Source: Porphyra umbilicalis (Eukaryota; Rhodophyta; Bangiophyceae; Bangiales; Bangiaceae). Taken from it: DNA of 64,000 nucleotides. How positions within the stretch are numbered: position 1 is the stretch's first letter; every line of letters begins with the position of its first letter. Made by a program: the position numbers and the translations under genes. The notes under the pieces were generated by a model. That model was not told the origin of the DNA and made no database searches. It worked only from the letters and a program-made list of their open reading frames with translations. The DNA is taken from assembly GCA_002049455.2 (NCBI GenBank), contig KV918787.1, positions 310,001 to 374,000 of the forward strand, in the 5' to 3' direction. Positions 29,699 to 41,635 of this stretch are shown piece after piece.

Positions 29699-32600
29699 CT
29701 ACGGCCGGTTCACCGCCGACTGGCGGCTGTAAAACTCGGCGACCTGCGTCGCGTCCGTCGCCTCCTCGGGCTTCTTATCCTCCCGCACGCGGATCAGCCG
29801 CGGAAACCGCAGCGCAATCCCCTTGGCCGCGTCGACGAGCCCGACCGCCGCTTGGTGTTGGGGGCTGATGCTGAGGTCGGCGCACTTGACCTCCCACACC
29901 TGCGACGGCTCGAGCCACACGTCGGGGGTGACGAGCGGCCCCGTGCCGACGCGGTAGTAGGGCTTGGGTGCTGGCAGCAGCCGCCCCGCGTCCGGCTCTT
30001 GGTAGTAGGCTGCAAAGTCGGCAATCTGCGCCTCGGTGTAGCCCGTGCCGAGCTTGCAAATCGACTGGAGGCCCTCCGTCTCGGCGTCCCAGCAGGCGAG
30101 CAGGTACGCGCCGTAGGCGCCGGTGCGTTTGCCCTTGCCGTAAAAGGCGCCGATGGGCACCAAGTCGAGGGTGTCCCCAACCGACTCCATGTAGTCCTTC
30201 TTGAGCTTGAGCCAATTTTGGCTGCGGTTGGCGGGCTCGTACGTCGCGTTGGGGCCGTCGAGGGACTTGACCATGAGCCCCTCGCAGCCCGACGCGATCG
30301 ACTCGTTGAGCAGCGCCGCCATCTCGTCCGTGTCTTGGCCGTCGCCGCCCATGGCAAAGGAAAACACCCCGTCGACGGGGGTAAACACCTCGTGCAGCCG
30401 CCGCCGTCGTTCACGGAGGGGCAGGCGCACGAGCGACTCGCCATTGACGTACAGCAGGTCAAACGCAAAGAGGCACACCTGCACCTTGACGTCGGCGAGC
30501 GCCACGTCCTTGCGGGCGCGGCCTTGGAGCTCTTGAAACGCCCGCACGCGCTTGCGGTCGGGGTCCCACGCGACCGCCTCGGCGTCGAGCACAAAGGAGG
30601 CGCCCTCAAAGCCGGGCGCGAGCGCGCCCGGCAGGTTGGCCACAATATCCGGATACTTGGGCGTCGAGCACTCGGCGGAGCGGGAGTAAATGTGGAGCGA
30701 CCCGTCGGTCAGCCGGTGCACCTGCGCGCGCTCCCCATCGTACTTGTACTCGCAGGTGAAGGGGTGTTCGGAGAATTTGTCAAGCACCTCTGAGACGCCC
30801 TTGGTCGGCTTGGCGAGCATCGGCCCGACGGGGACGCCGGGGGTGAGCTTGCACCGCCGCAGCAGCCGCCCGTCAATGGCGCGGTACTCGCGGAGGGCGG
30901 CGACAATCTCCTCCCACAGGGGCAGCTCGTTGTACGCCCGACACAGCAACACAATCGCCTTTTTGATGCGCTCGTCCATGACCGCTTCCGCGCCCGCGGC
31001 GGTGCCGGCAGAGAGTTTGTTGACGCCGACGAGCACCATTTGCTTGCCGGCCGCCTTTTTGGCCTTGGCCGTCTTGGCGTCCGCCTTGCCCGCGTCGCCG
31101 CCCTTGGTCGGCTTGGGCGCCTGCTTCTTCTTGGGAGCCACCGGAGCCTCCTCCTCGTCCTCCCCGTCGGCCGCGCCCGCACCGCCCGCGTCCGCCCCAG
31201 AGCTCCCCTGCGTCGGCCCCTCCGTGTCCGAGGCCGCCTCGCCCCCCCCCCCGCCCCCCCCTCCCCCTCGTCCTCGCTGCCAACGACGGCGCCGGCCAAC
31301 GCGTCAACGGCCGCCGCCGCGGGCGCCTTGCCCGAGTGCGCCGCCTCCATCGCCAACACCGCCTCCGCGTCGTAGTCCACCCCCGGCGGCGGCGGCGGCG
31401 CGTCGCGCGTCACCGCCGCCGCCAGCGCCGACAGGACGGTGCGGATGGCGAGGTGGATGCGGAGCTTGCCCGACAGCGCCCGCACAATGTACTTGGCTTC
31501 GGCGCCCTTGGCGGCGGCGAGCAGCTTGTTGATGCGGAGCGCCTTGCCCGCCTGTGCGGCCTTGCCCCCCGCCCGCGCAATCGCCCGCAAGTCACGAAAG
31601 AGGCCCCGCACCGTCAGCCGCGGCGGCGCCATGAGCGTCCGCTGCGTCGACCGGGACGCCGCCGCCACGTCGCCCAAATCGCCCGACGCTTGCAGCGCCG
31701 ACCGGAGGGCGGGGAGGGACTTGCCCGTCGACGACGCGAGCGCTTTGAGGAGCGTCGCTTCGCCGACACCGATTTCCACGCCCTCGTGCGCGGGCGCGAG
31801 TTTGTTCACACACAGGTACAGCGCCGGCACGAGGTCCCCGGGCGTCGAGCCGCCAATGACGCGCAGCGCCGAGGCGAGGATGGCCGTAATTTGTAGGCGG
31901 CCCGTCAGCGCCTCAACGGCGGAAAAGACGTCGGCGAGGAAGGCGTAGGGGACGGGCGCGCCGGCCGCCCAGCGGACGGTGGAAAAGGACGCACAGTCGG
32001 CAAAGCGGTCGTCGAGGGTGCCCCCGCTGGCCGCCGCAGGCGACGGCGCCGTCGACGGGGTGCCCGACGAGGGGGTCGCAGACGCGGCGGCCGCGTCGGC
32101 AGAGGCCGTCATCCCAGCAGCGGGGGCGGGCGTGGGCGCATCCACCGCCATGTCGGCCTCGTCGGCCTTGTCGGCCTTGTCAGCAGGCGCGCCGTCGGGG
32201 GCACCGACGGGCTCTGCCGCAGGGGCGCGTGCCGCCCCCACCGCCGGTCCCTTGACGGCCACCGCCACCGCTTCCCCCTCCCCACCCGCCGTGGCGTCAC
32301 CGCCCTCACCCGCATCCGCAGCGGCTGCCACGGCAACGGCCACAACGGGAGCAGCAGCCGCCGCCTTGGCCGCCGCCGCCGCCGCCGACGACGACGCTGC
32401 CGCTGGTGCCGCCGCGGCCTGTGCCGCCCCCCCCCCTTGCCACCGACCTTGGCGGCGCCCCCGCCGGCCGCCGCTTTGGCCGCCCCCCCGCCCTTGCCAC
32501 CGACCTTGGCGGCGCCCCCGCCGGCGGCGGCCTTGCCAAACGGCAGCTTGGTCTGCGTCGCGCCGGCGCCCTTGGGGGCGCCCCCCCTCGCGCCGCCCTT

Positions 32601-33052
32601 TGCAAAAAAGGAGAGCGTCGGCTGCACGAGCCCCCCCGACGGGCCCGCCGGCGCCGTCACGCGCTTCTTCTTCTTGGCATCCCCGGCCGCGGGGCGGGGG
32701 CGCCCGGCCGACCGGGCCGCGGGCGCGGTGGGGGGGGGGGGGGGGGGGGGGCGGCACCCGACGTGGCCGCGCCGCCGCCGTCGGTCGCCACCGCCACGGG
32801 GGGGGTGGCGGGGGCGGCACGCCCGCCCTCCGCCCCGTCCTCCTTCTCCTCCTCTGCCCCCTCCTCCTCCTCCTCCCCCTCCTCCTCCTCCTCCCCGTCG
32901 CTCACCACCCGCGCGCGTTTGCGCGACGCCGCCCGCGGGGCGCCCGCCGCGGCGGCAACAACCGCCACCCCATCCTCGTCCTCCTCCGACGCCCCCGCCG
33001 GGGCGTCGGCCGAGGGGGGGAGGCCCTCCGCCACCGCACCCGACAATGTCAT
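29699..33052 (-). CDS. LIG1: ATP-dependent DNA ligase I
   Basis: The gene starts at the ATG at 33052 and ends at 29699. The N-terminus is disordered and rich in Ala/Gly/Glu, with SRKRARVV as a likely nuclear signal and QPTLSFFAKGG, which resembles a PCNA-binding PIP box. The DNA-binding domain begins around RFADCASFSTV and is clear through RAIARAGGKAAQAGKALRINKLLAA. The catalytic core has motif I KYDGER (adenylated Lys at 30743-30745), IIIa FVLDAEAVAWD, IV EGLMVKSLD and V NWLKLKKDY. The OB domain ends with WEVKCADLSISP and ALRFPRLIRVREDKKPEEAT. LIG1 seals Okazaki fragments and repair nicks using ATP. The frame changes at three C/G runs: 32730-32752, about 32430-32437 and 31242-31268. All lie in linkers, so these are probably run-length errors. 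Confidence 0.9.
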
Positions 33053-33898
33053 GGCGGGGGCAGTGGCCGACCAGCCGCGCACACAAGAGCGCGGCTCGGA
33101 GCGACGAGGGGTGGGGGAGGGCGGGGGGGGCGGGGGGGGAGACGAAAGTAGACAAACCCGCGCCGCCCACGGTTCGTCGGCAACGACCGGGCCGTCTGCG
33201 AACGACCCGCCCCCACCGACGCGAGGTGACAGCGCTTAAGACCACCGCGGTCCGACGAGCGGCGGTCGGCAGCCCGGGACGCCCCGCGGGGGTTCCTCCG
33301 TGCGGTCACGGGCAGGTAGCCACGACGCCGGCCACGGCGTCGCGCCGTCCTCCGCGTGGGGGGGCAGCGCCAGCCACGCACGCGCGGGGCCCCGCCGCGT
33401 CGCGTTGGGGGGCGCCGCGGCTCGCAGCCGCGCGGCGGGGCGACCGGCGGCCCGGTCCGCGGGGGCGGCGCCGCCGCGCGCCGGCGCGCCGCCCAAACGC
33501 TCGCAGCATCCGCCGTCGACGGGGCGCGGGGAGCCACCAGACCGGTGGCGCCAAAACGGGGGCTTGCAATTGCACCCGTCGGCCACGGGCGGTCGGCAAG
33601 TCGCCCAGTTGTCGGCGCGACTTGAGCACCCCCTTGATCCGCCGCGCGGCCGCCGCGGCGCCGGCCGCCGCGGCCGCGCGGCGGATGCGCCGCGGCGCCG
33701 GCCGCCGCGTCCACGCGCCCCCCGCCGCGGCGCGGGCGTGGCAGCCAGCGCCCCCCCCCCCCCCCACCGCCGCCGCCGCTGCCGCCGCCGACGCTGCCTG
33801 CCGGTGGGACCCCCCCCGCGCTCGATCGCCCCCCCCCCCCCTTGCCCGACCACGCCCGTCTCCCTCCCTCCCCCCACCCCCCCCCTCGGCGCCGCGGT
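33053..33898. other. divergent promoter region between LIG1 and translin
   Basis: About 850 bp of extremely GC-rich DNA separate the divergent starts at 33052 and 33899. Open frames are compositional. No TATA box is obvious. Part of it could encode an N-terminal extension of translin. Confidence 0.4.
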
Positions 33899-34734
33899 AT
33901 GGACGTCAAGCCCCCCCCCCCCCCCCCGGTGACCCCCCCCCCCCCCCCCCGGCGCTGCCGCCGACGACCACCCCCGCCGCCGCGCTGCTGCCGCCCCTCA
34001 CCGCCCACGCGGCCGCCGCCGCCGCCGCCGCCGTCTCTGCCGCCGCCGCGCGCGCGGCGCGGACCGCCGTCGACGCGGCGCTCCGCCCCGTCTCCCTCGC
34101 CCTCGCCGCCCTCCACACGGCGGCGGGGGCCGACGCGGCGGGCACCGCCGCCGCTGCCGCGGCGGGCCTCCCCGCCGTCGGCGCGGCACTCGCCGCCGCG
34201 CGGGCGGCGGGCGCGCCGCCGGGCGGGGGGGCGTCCGCGACGCCGTCGGGTGCGTGTTGCTCGTGGGCGTGGCGGGGGGGGGGGGGGGGGCTCGTCGACC
34301 TCCGTGCCGTGCGCGCCGCGCTCGGCGTGGACGCGGGGGTGGGGGGGGAGGGGGCTGCGTCTCCCGCCCCCGCCATTGGCGTTGGCGCCGCCGCCGCTGC
34401 TGCCGCCGCCGCCGCCGCCGCCGCTGCCGCCGCCGCCGCCGCCGACGTGCCGCCGCCCGTCGTCTCGTCAGACGACTACCTGTGGGCGGTGTGTGGGCTC
34501 GTGGGGGAGCTCGCGCGCCTCTGCGTCACGCGCGTGGCGGTGGGGGACGTGGCGTTTGTCGGCCGCGCGGCGGCGCTCGGCGGGGAGGTCGTCGGCATTA
34601 TGCGCGGGGTGGAGGTGGAGGGGGGGGGGGGGGACGCCCTCAAGCGCCGCATGGACGGCCTGCGGGGGGACGTGCAAAAGATGGAGGAGGTCGTCTACGA
34701 TTTGAGTATTCGGGGCATGATGCCGCGGGGGGGT
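33899..34734 (+). CDS. TSN: translin
   Basis: The C-terminal half is diagnostic: SSDDYLWAVCGLVGELARL, TRVAVGDVAFVGRAAALGG, LKRRMDGLRGDVQKMEEVV and YDLSIRGMMP match the helical bundle of translin. Translin is an octameric RNA/ssDNA-binding protein which, with TRAX, forms the C3PO ribonuclease. The N-terminus is an Ala-rich, poorly conserved helical region preceded by MDVK and a poly-Pro run. The ATG at 33899 is the best start. Runs of C or G at about 33910-33950, 34274-34290 and 34727-34731 shift the frame; as written the last shift removes the natural TGA at 34732 and extends the ORF by about 100 Gly/Arg-rich residues. No TRAX gene is seen in the window. Confidence 0.8.
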
Positions 34735-35005
34735 GAGGGGGGGAGGGAAGGGGGGGGGGTGGGGGGGGGGTGGGGGGGGGGGGGCGGCCGCGTGGTGCGG
34801 TGTGCGTGGTGTGCTTGCCGTCGCTTGTTGGCTGTGGTGGTGCGTGGTGTTGGGTGCGCAGAGGCGCGACGGGGGCGGGGGGGAGGGCGAGTGGTGGACG
34901 GTTTGAAACACGCACGACGGCCGCCGTGTCTTTGGTGCGGCGCCGCACGCGCTGCCGCGGCAGAGCCCCACGGTGCAGGTGCCGCGCATCGTCAATCCCT
35001 TTTAT

Positions 35006-35169
35006 CCCGAGATGACGCCGCCGCGCCGTGATCACGAGGACGACGCGCGCATGTGGCGGCCGCCATGCAGTCACGAAATCACTGTCACCCCGAGACGGCG
35101 CCGCCGCGTCATGATCACGAGGACGACGCGCGCACGTGGCGGCCGCCACGCAGTCACGAAATCATCATG
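35006..35169. repeat. 82-bp tandem duplication
   Basis: CCCGAGATGACGCCGCCGCG at 35006 recurs at 35088 (CCCGAGACGGCGCCGCCGCG), and similarity runs for the whole 82 bp, including GATCACGAGGACGACGCGCG and CAGTCACGAAATCA. It lies between the translin and YebC genes, which converge. The remaining intergenic DNA (34735-35259) has C and G runs and no gene. Confidence 0.8.
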
Positions 35170-35259
35170 CCACTCTGCCCGACTGGTAGTACGCTCCAGT
35201 CCCAACGCACCACACGGCCCCATGGGACTCCACCCCCCCCCCCCCCTCCCCCCCGCCCG

Positions 35260-36251
35260 TCACGCCATTGTCGTCCACACCGCGTCCACGTCGTCGAGGT
35301 CCTCGAGCGCCTCCACCCCCGCTCATTCGCCTCGCGGTCCGCGTCTGCCACCTCCATCCGCACGCGGGGCACCATTGCCAGCTCGGCGCGGACGACGCGA
35401 TAGCCCGCGTCGGCCATGGCCGCCTTGGTCGCCATCAGCTCCCCCCCCTCTGTCGTCAACACATAACGCCCGTCGCCGTCCCCGTCGGCCGCCCCCTCGT
35501 CTGGCGCCCAGTCGGCCCACTCGCACTCCTCCGCGCCCGCGTCGATCGCCGCCAGCAGCACCGCCTCGGCGGCCGCGTCGCCCGGCTCCCCCGCCACCTC
35601 CACAACGCCCTTGCGGTCAAAGTTAAAGGCGACGGACCCGACAGACGCGACCTTCATGCCCGCCTTGCCGACGGCTTGGCGAATATCCGCCGCCGCCCGG
35701 TTGGCATTGTCCGTCCACACGTCGACGAGGAGGCCGACGCCGCCGGCGCCATACACCTCAAAGGAGCTCGTCTTAAAGTCCGCCTGGTCCGTTGCGTTGG
35801 CCCGCTCAAAGGCGCGCTCAATGTTTTCCTTGGGGAAGTTGGCCGCCGCCGCCGCCGCGAGCGCGTCGGCGAGGGGGCGGTTCGCGACGGGGTCCGTCGA
35901 GCCGCCGGCCTTGATGGCCGCAATGAGGGTTTTGCCAATGCGCGCGTAGAGGCGGGTCTTGAGGCGGTTTTGGGCGTCTTTGCGGCCGGCAATTTTTTCC
36001 GAGCGGCGGCCCATCGTCGGGGGCGTGGCGGCGGGCGTCGTTGACGGGCGGGCGGGGGTTGAAGTAGGGGCGGGGGGGGAGGGGTACGCGAAAGGGGAGG
36101 AAGTGGGGGGGGGGGGGGGGGGGGGGGCGCACCGCCGCCGGCGGGGGGTGAGCGCGACGGCGGGGCGGGCGGCAGAGGGTGACAGACCGTGCGCGACGTG
36201 CGTCGGCGAGAGGAAGGCCGTCGACGGCGGGGGTGGCGCGAAGGCCACCAT
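35260..36251 (-). CDS. YebC/TACO1 family organellar translation factor
   Basis: The first about 75 residues from the ATG at 36251 (MVAFAPPPPSTAFLSP and onward) are Ser/Pro/Arg-rich with almost no acids, like a plastid or mitochondrial transit peptide. The conserved body begins MGRRSEKIAGRKDAQNRLKT. It continues with LIAAIKAGGSTDPVANRPLA, FPKENIERAFERA, EVYGAGGVGLLVDVWTDNAN and GMKVASVGSVAFNFDRKGVV, covering all three YebC domains. Its C-terminus ALEDLDDVDAVWTTMA is in another frame, one G short at about 35316-35320, with stop at 35260. A run of 20 G at 36107-36126 sits in the presequence. Human TACO1 promotes mitochondrial COX1 translation, and bacterial YebC-type proteins associate with ribosomes, reportedly at proline-rich stalls. 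It shares an upstream region with the organelle-targeted gene at 37036. Confidence 0.85.
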
Positions 36252-37035
36252 GTTGAACGATGGGGATACTACTGCGGCAGTGAGAGGGTTGGAAGCTTTG
36301 ACAGAGGGGAGACAGACGCGAGTACCACCACCCGGGTACCAGGTCGTCGGGTAGGCGGAGGAGGAAACAACCAGCCAGCCCTCGGGCACAGACGGCGCGG
36401 CGGCGGCCAAGGCAATCGAGCTCACGTCTGAAGCCAGCGGGAGGTCAAATGCTCATAAATACTGAAGATTTAAAACAGGATGTAGCATTCAGCAGCTTAA
36501 TGCTAAGAATTAGCATTGAACCATTTCAGTTGGGGAGGCTCAACTTGATCCACCCGAGCAAACCATCGAGTCGGCCGTCCATGCAAACCACACTGAGTGG
36601 CACACGGTGACGGATGCAAGTGAGCGTCCATCTGGATCCAATCCCCGCCGCAGATACTGTACGGCAGCGCGATCGCGTCGGTTCCTCCACGGTGCCCTCT
36701 GCCCGCGCTGCGTTTCGCTTGTGTCTGACGTGGCGCGCCCGCCCCAGCCTTGGCGGCATCAGAGGAGTAATTCGGTGGCGGTCCTCGGTCTGCGGGTTCG
36801 TCGACGCAGGCGGCGGGCGACAGGGATGAAGTGCCGGCCGCGGTCTGGCTGACGCTGTGGCGGTCTGGCAGACGCTTTTGAGGGCGGCGGTGGCGGTCGT
36901 GGTGGCGGTCGTGGTGGTGGTGACGGTGGCGGTGCGGCCTGCCAACGGTCGTCTCTGCGCGGCAAGCCGACCGACGCCACCGCGCGGTAGCCCAACCGTC
37001 TTGCCTTTTGTGCGTGGCCTCCTCCTTGCCCTTCA
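36252..37035. promoter_or_regulatory. divergent upstream region of the YebC gene and the membrane-DHAR gene
   Basis: The divergent starts are 785 bp apart. The left third is AT-rich (around 36440-36530) and carries a short hairpin, AATGCTA-agaat-TAGCATT, near 36499-36517. The right part has a GGT/GGC simple repeat around 36888-36940. No canonical TATA box was seen. Confidence 0.35.
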
Positions 37036-39802
37036 ATGAGCGCCTTTCTCGTGCCGTCGCTAGCATCTGGCGGCGCCGCCGTGCGCTGCCGGGCGGGGGG
37101 GCGGCTGGCAGGCCCGCCACCACCACCTCGTGCGTCGACGTCTGTCCTGGCGGTCGTCCCCCCCCGGGTCTTCCTACGCCCGCCGGGCAGCGTCGGTCGC
37201 CCGCGTGTCCGCCTGGCGTCTCCCCTGTCGGGGCCACCGCCGGCATTCGCTGGCGGGTGGCTCGTCCCCCCCGTGTGCGCCACTGGCGGCGGCGAAGACG
37301 TCAAGGACGTGATCAAAAAGGTGGCCGAGGAGTTGGCCGAGGAGAAGGTGGAGCGGCGCGCCGGGGCGGGTGCCAAGGCGCGCCCCGAGACAGACGCCAA
37401 GACGTCGAATGGGGAGGGCGGCGCCGATGGCGATGGCGGCAGCGGCGACGGCGACGGCGACGGTGGCGAGGGGGGGGGAGGGGATGACGGCAAGGACGGC
37501 GGCGATGGGGACGACGAAGGGGACGCGGAGGGCCACGACACGGCCAAGGAGCTGATTGACGTGCTCCCCGACGAGCAGCAAGAGGCGGTCAAGCGGGCGG
37601 TGGCCGATGAAAACGTGTCGCGGTTGGCCAAACTCACCTCCATCCTCAATGGGATGCTCTCCCGCACCCTCTCGACGATCCTCGCGACGATCCCCGCCCC
37701 CGTCCTCGTCAGCATCATTGGTGTCTTTACGACCTACATGGGCCACCGCTTCCAGCGCTACCAAGCCGCCGAGTCGGCCAAACGCAAAGCCGAGGAAGCG
37801 CGGCGGGACGCGCGCGCCAAGCAGGAGGCGGACATGGCCGAGTTTTACACGGAATTTACGGGCCCCCTCCTCCGCGCGACCGCCAAACTGCAGGAGCGCC
37901 TCCACTGCCTTGCGGCGATCAAAACCAAGGCGCTCGCGGCCGGGTCGGCGGTCGGCATCCCCCACCCGCCCGTCGTGTATGGGGGCTCCCCCGTGCCCGC
38001 CGACGAGTCGCGGGATCCGGCGCACCTCGCGTACCTCCTCGCCCGCTACTTTGGCGTCGTCGAGCGCCTCAAGGGCGGCTCCGCGGCGATGGACTTTGGG
38101 CGGCCCGCCGCGGACCGGATTTTCCTCAACTTGGTCGGCCGCGTGCAGGGCATCCTCTCCGCGTCGGACGGGGCGCTGACCAACTTGCAGCGCTCCGAGA
38201 TGGACTTTTCCGCGTCGACGGGGCGGGTGCCCGCGCCGGCGGGGCCCCTCCGCGTCGTCACGCACCACCAGAGCGTGGTGGGCGAGCTGATGCTCCGCTC
38301 CCACTGGTATGGGGACGGCGACAAGGCGGGCGGCGGCGGTGGCACGGTCGGCGGTAAGGGCGGCATCCACACCCAAGCGTCGGCGCTCATCTCGTACCGC
38401 GACTTTTGTCGGCTGCTCGACACGGAAGCGGAAATGCAACGGTGGGTGCGCCCGCTCATGGCCGAGGCGTGGCGCCTCATTCACAACATCGATCCGCCGC
38501 CGCCGCCGCCGCCGCGGCGGCACGCGGCCCTCGGCGCCCGCTTTTACGACCGCTCCGCCGCGGCGACGGGGGGGGCCCCCGCCCCCCCCCAGCGGCCGAC
38601 TTGCCCATCACCGACGCCCGCCTGCGGCGGCACCTCACCGCTGACGCGGCGCGCAGTGCCGGGGGCCCCGTGGAGCTCGCGCGCATCTACTTTTTGCAAA
38701 ACGCGCTCGTCGACTTGATCGACTTTTTGGACCCGGCGCCGACGTGCCGCTTCATCCCCGCCTACCGGCGCAAGCGGCTGCGGCTGGCGGGCGCGCCGAC
38801 GTCGGGGCAAACGCGCATGCCCGAATCCCTCCTCGACTTGTACCGGGAGCTCGCGGACGTGCACTCGGGGCACATCCCGCAGCGCCGCGACTCGCAGCGC
38901 CGCGGCGGCTCCAAAACCGTGGAAGTGTACGTCAAGGCGCCCGTGTGGCGGGCGCCGAGCCACGGGGCGGGCACGCAGGGGAAGGGGGGGGGGGGGGGGA
39001 GGCGCCTGCCGACGACGCAACGACCGTGACGGCGGCGGCCGCCGCCGCCGCCGCGGGCGGCGCCGACGGTGGCTCGGCGGCGCCGCCGGCGGGCCCGTCG
39101 CCCGCGGCGCGCCTCAGCTTGGCGCCCGCCGTCGACAAGGGCGTCATGGGGGACTGCCCCTTTTCCCAGCGCGTCGTCATGGCCCTCGAGGAAATGTGCG
39201 TCCCGTACGAGCTGCACAAGGTCAACACGCTCGTCAAGCCCCCCTGGTTCCACATCCTGACAGCAGAGGGCAAGGTGCCGCTGCTCTACCACGAAGGGCG
39301 CCTCATTGACGACAGCTCCCAAATCGTGTCCTACCTCCAACAGCGCTTCCCCAAGGCGCACGCCGTGCGCCGCCGCGCGCAGCTGCCGCTGCTCCTGTCC
39401 GAGGGGCAACTCACCGCCTTTGGCGGCGTCTTTCGCGAGTGGCTCACGGGCGCGCCGACGGTCGGCGCGCCCGAAGTCGAAGCCGAACTCGGCGTCGTCG
39501 AGGGCGTCCTCGCCCAAAACGCGGAACTCCGCAAGGGGCCCTTTTTGGGCGGCCGCCGCTTTTGTTGGGAGGACCTCGCGCTCGTGCCGCAGCTCTACCA
39601 CCTCGAGGTGGCGGGGGAGGCGTTTCGGGGGTGGGCCATCCCGCCCTCGTTGCCGCACACGCGCGCCTACTTGGCGGCGGCCAAGCGGGAGCAGAGTTTT
39701 GTCAAGAGCGCCCCGTCGGCGGCGAGCATCCATGCGGGGTACGGGCGGCTGGTGGAGGATGGGCCCGAGGTGGTGACGGATCTCCCAGACATTATCGAGT
39801 AG
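37036..39802 (+). CDS. membrane-anchored unknown domain fused to a DHAR-like GST
   Basis: The ATG at 37036 opens with a transit-like peptide (MSAFLVPSLASGGAAVRCRA), followed by an acidic Gly/Asp linker. A membrane segment covers about residues 212-235 (LSTILATIPAPVLVSIIGVF), and a charged helix with KRKAEEARRDARAKQE follows. A helical domain I cannot name comes next (FTGPLLRATAKLQERLHCLA, YLLARYFGVVERLK, RIFLNLVGRVQGIL, YRDFCRLLDTEAEMQRW, YFLQNALVDLIDFLD). The C-terminal 250 residues are a GST fold of the DHAR/CLIC type. Its CPFS redox motif has the catalytic Cys at 39155-39157, and GKVPLLYHEGRLIDDSSQIV is the glutathione site. DHARs reduce dehydroascorbate with glutathione. The frame moves at a C run (38576-38590) and at a G run (38983-38999). 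No plausible ATG precedes the GST part, which supports a single fused gene. Confidence 0.7.
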
Positions 39803-39989
39803 GAGGGTGGGGGGGGGGGGGGGGGGGGGAGGGGGCGGGGAGGCGCCTGGGTGGGGGACCGATGCACGTGCACAGACGACGAGACCTTCTTGTTGCGCCA
39901 CGTGCCCAGCGGGACGGTTGCTGCTGCGGGCGGGTGCACGCCGCAGCGGGCGACCGCCCCATGGCAGCCTCCAGAACCAACACCCCCCA

Positions 39990-40615
39990 TCACGAGCCCC
40001 CTCCCCCCCCCCCCCCCCCCCCTCCCGCCCCCAACAGCACCTCCACCGCCACCCCGAGCGCCCCCACCCGCACCAGGTGCGCGCGGAGCCCCGCGTTGGC
40101 GGCCGCCAACACCCGCGTCGCCGCCTCGGCCGCGGCCACCGCGGCGCGCTGCTTGGACCGACACTTTTCCACCGACGCGCGGTTGCGCACCCGCCGCTCC
40201 GCAGACGCGGCGCCGTCGCCGCGGAGCGGGGGGGGCGCGCACAGGTGACGCGGCGAGCCCCGGGGGGGGCGCCCCCCACCCGCTGCCGCGGGTGTGGTGA
40301 GGGGGGGGGGGAGGGGGGGGCGGTGGCGGCGGTGGCGGCGGCGGCAGCAGCGGCAGCAGCGGCAGCAGCGGCGGCGGCGGCGCCCCCCCCCGACCGTGGG
40401 CGCTTGCGTCGCGCGCCGCGCAGCGGCGGTGGGGCGCCGGCGGCGGCGGGGGTGGCCGACGGGGCGCCCCCGCCGCGCGCGCGCGCGGCGGGTGTGGCGG
40501 CGGGCGGCGCCGCGGGCGTCGGCTCGGACGCGGTCCCGCCCGTCAGCGACGGCGGCGGCGGCGGCGGCTCGTCGCAGTCGGCAAACAGCCCCTCCACGCA
40601 CAGCCACGCGTCCAT
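39990..40615 (-). CDS. bZIP transcription factor
   Basis: Bases 40200-40141 encode ERRVRNRASVEKCRSKQRAA, a bZIP basic region with the N-x7-R spacing (N...R in NRASVEKCR). Hydrophobic residues at roughly heptad spacing follow (V, L, L, V, L, V) before a Gly run and stop at 39990. The N-terminus begins MDAWLCVEGLFADCDEPPPP at the ATG at 40615, an acidic/hydrophobic start like an activation domain. A long Ala/Pro/Gly linker follows, with RRKRPRSGGG as a likely nuclear signal. The two parts are in different frames; the shift falls in the G/C runs of about 40262-40320. It would bind DNA as a dimer; targets are unknown. The gene converges on the DHAR fusion, with only about 190 bp between the stops. 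Confidence 0.6.
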
Positions 40616-41635
40616 GGCGGCGTCGCGGCGCGGGGGCGTCCACAGCGGCGGCGGCGCTGCCGCCCGGCGGGGGGGTGGGCGGCGGCGGCAGCGGCGGCGC
40701 CACGCCCGCGGCCGCGGCGCGGCCAAACGACCCGCCGCCCGCCGCCGCACCGCCCACGCGCGCGGGGGGGGCGCGCACGCCGGTGGCGTCGGGGGGAGAG
40801 GGGCGGCGGGGAAGACGGGGTGTCCCCCCTTTTTTGTTCTTTTTTTTTTTTTTTTCGTGTGCCCCGCCGCCGCGGGTGGGTGGGGGCGCGCCACCAGACG
40901 CCCACGCCGGCGGCGCGCCCCGCCGCCGCCGTCGGCGGGGCGCGCCGCCGCGCCGCCGCCCGCCCCGCCGGCGGCGCGTGGCGCGGCGCCGGGCGCCGCG
41001 CCGCCGGCGCGCCCCCGCCCGCGGCGCAACACAAGCGCCGGGCGGCGCGGGGAGCGCCGCGGCGCGCGCCGCCGCCATCGTGGCGGTCCGCGGTGGACGG
41101 CCGCGCCGGCGGGCGGGACTGGGAACGCACCGCGTGGCGCCGCGGCGGGGCCGACGGGGGACGCGCACCCCGCGCGCGGGCGTCAGGCCGGCCAGCGCAC
41201 CTTCATGAGCTGCGCCTCACAGGCAGTTGGGCATTTCATCTCTTCGATGATGGAAGCTATTACATAAGCAGTTTACTGTATTTGTTGCGCGTTCATTGGG
41301 TACGGTACAGCACTCATCCGACACGGATCGTGGTGGACCTCGGTGCGACCCAAACAGCACAACGAGGAGCAGGCGCGGGTCGTGTCGCCCCCAGCTGGGC
41401 CTGGCGACAACCGAGGCGTCGTCTCACTCTGCGCTGCCGTCCCGCCCGGCTGCTGGTGGCTCGCCATCTCGCACTTGTTTCAGAGTGGGCGGACGCTGAC
41501 GGCCTTTGGGTCTGCCGGCTTGGGCCCAACACGAGCACGTGAAAGAGCTGCTGCCGTCCTGGGTGGCCACCACCGGCCTGTCCCTGTGCGTCACCGCCAT
41601 CCACCGGCTCTCCCTGGCCACCCCGCCGGCCAGCC
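40616..41635. other. intergenic between the bZIP and D-amino-acid oxidase genes
   Basis: Divergent upstream region. It holds a 17-bp perfect GC palindrome, a T run at 40841-40855, and AT-richer DNA around 41210-41330. No conserved ORF is seen; part of it could be 5' coding sequence of the bZIP gene. Confidence 0.35.
40909..40949. repeat. perfect 17-bp GC inverted repeat
   Basis: GGCGGCGCGCCCCGCCG (40909-40925) and CGGCGGGGCGCGCCGCC (40933-40949) are exact reverse complements around a 7-bp loop. Confidence 0.8.
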
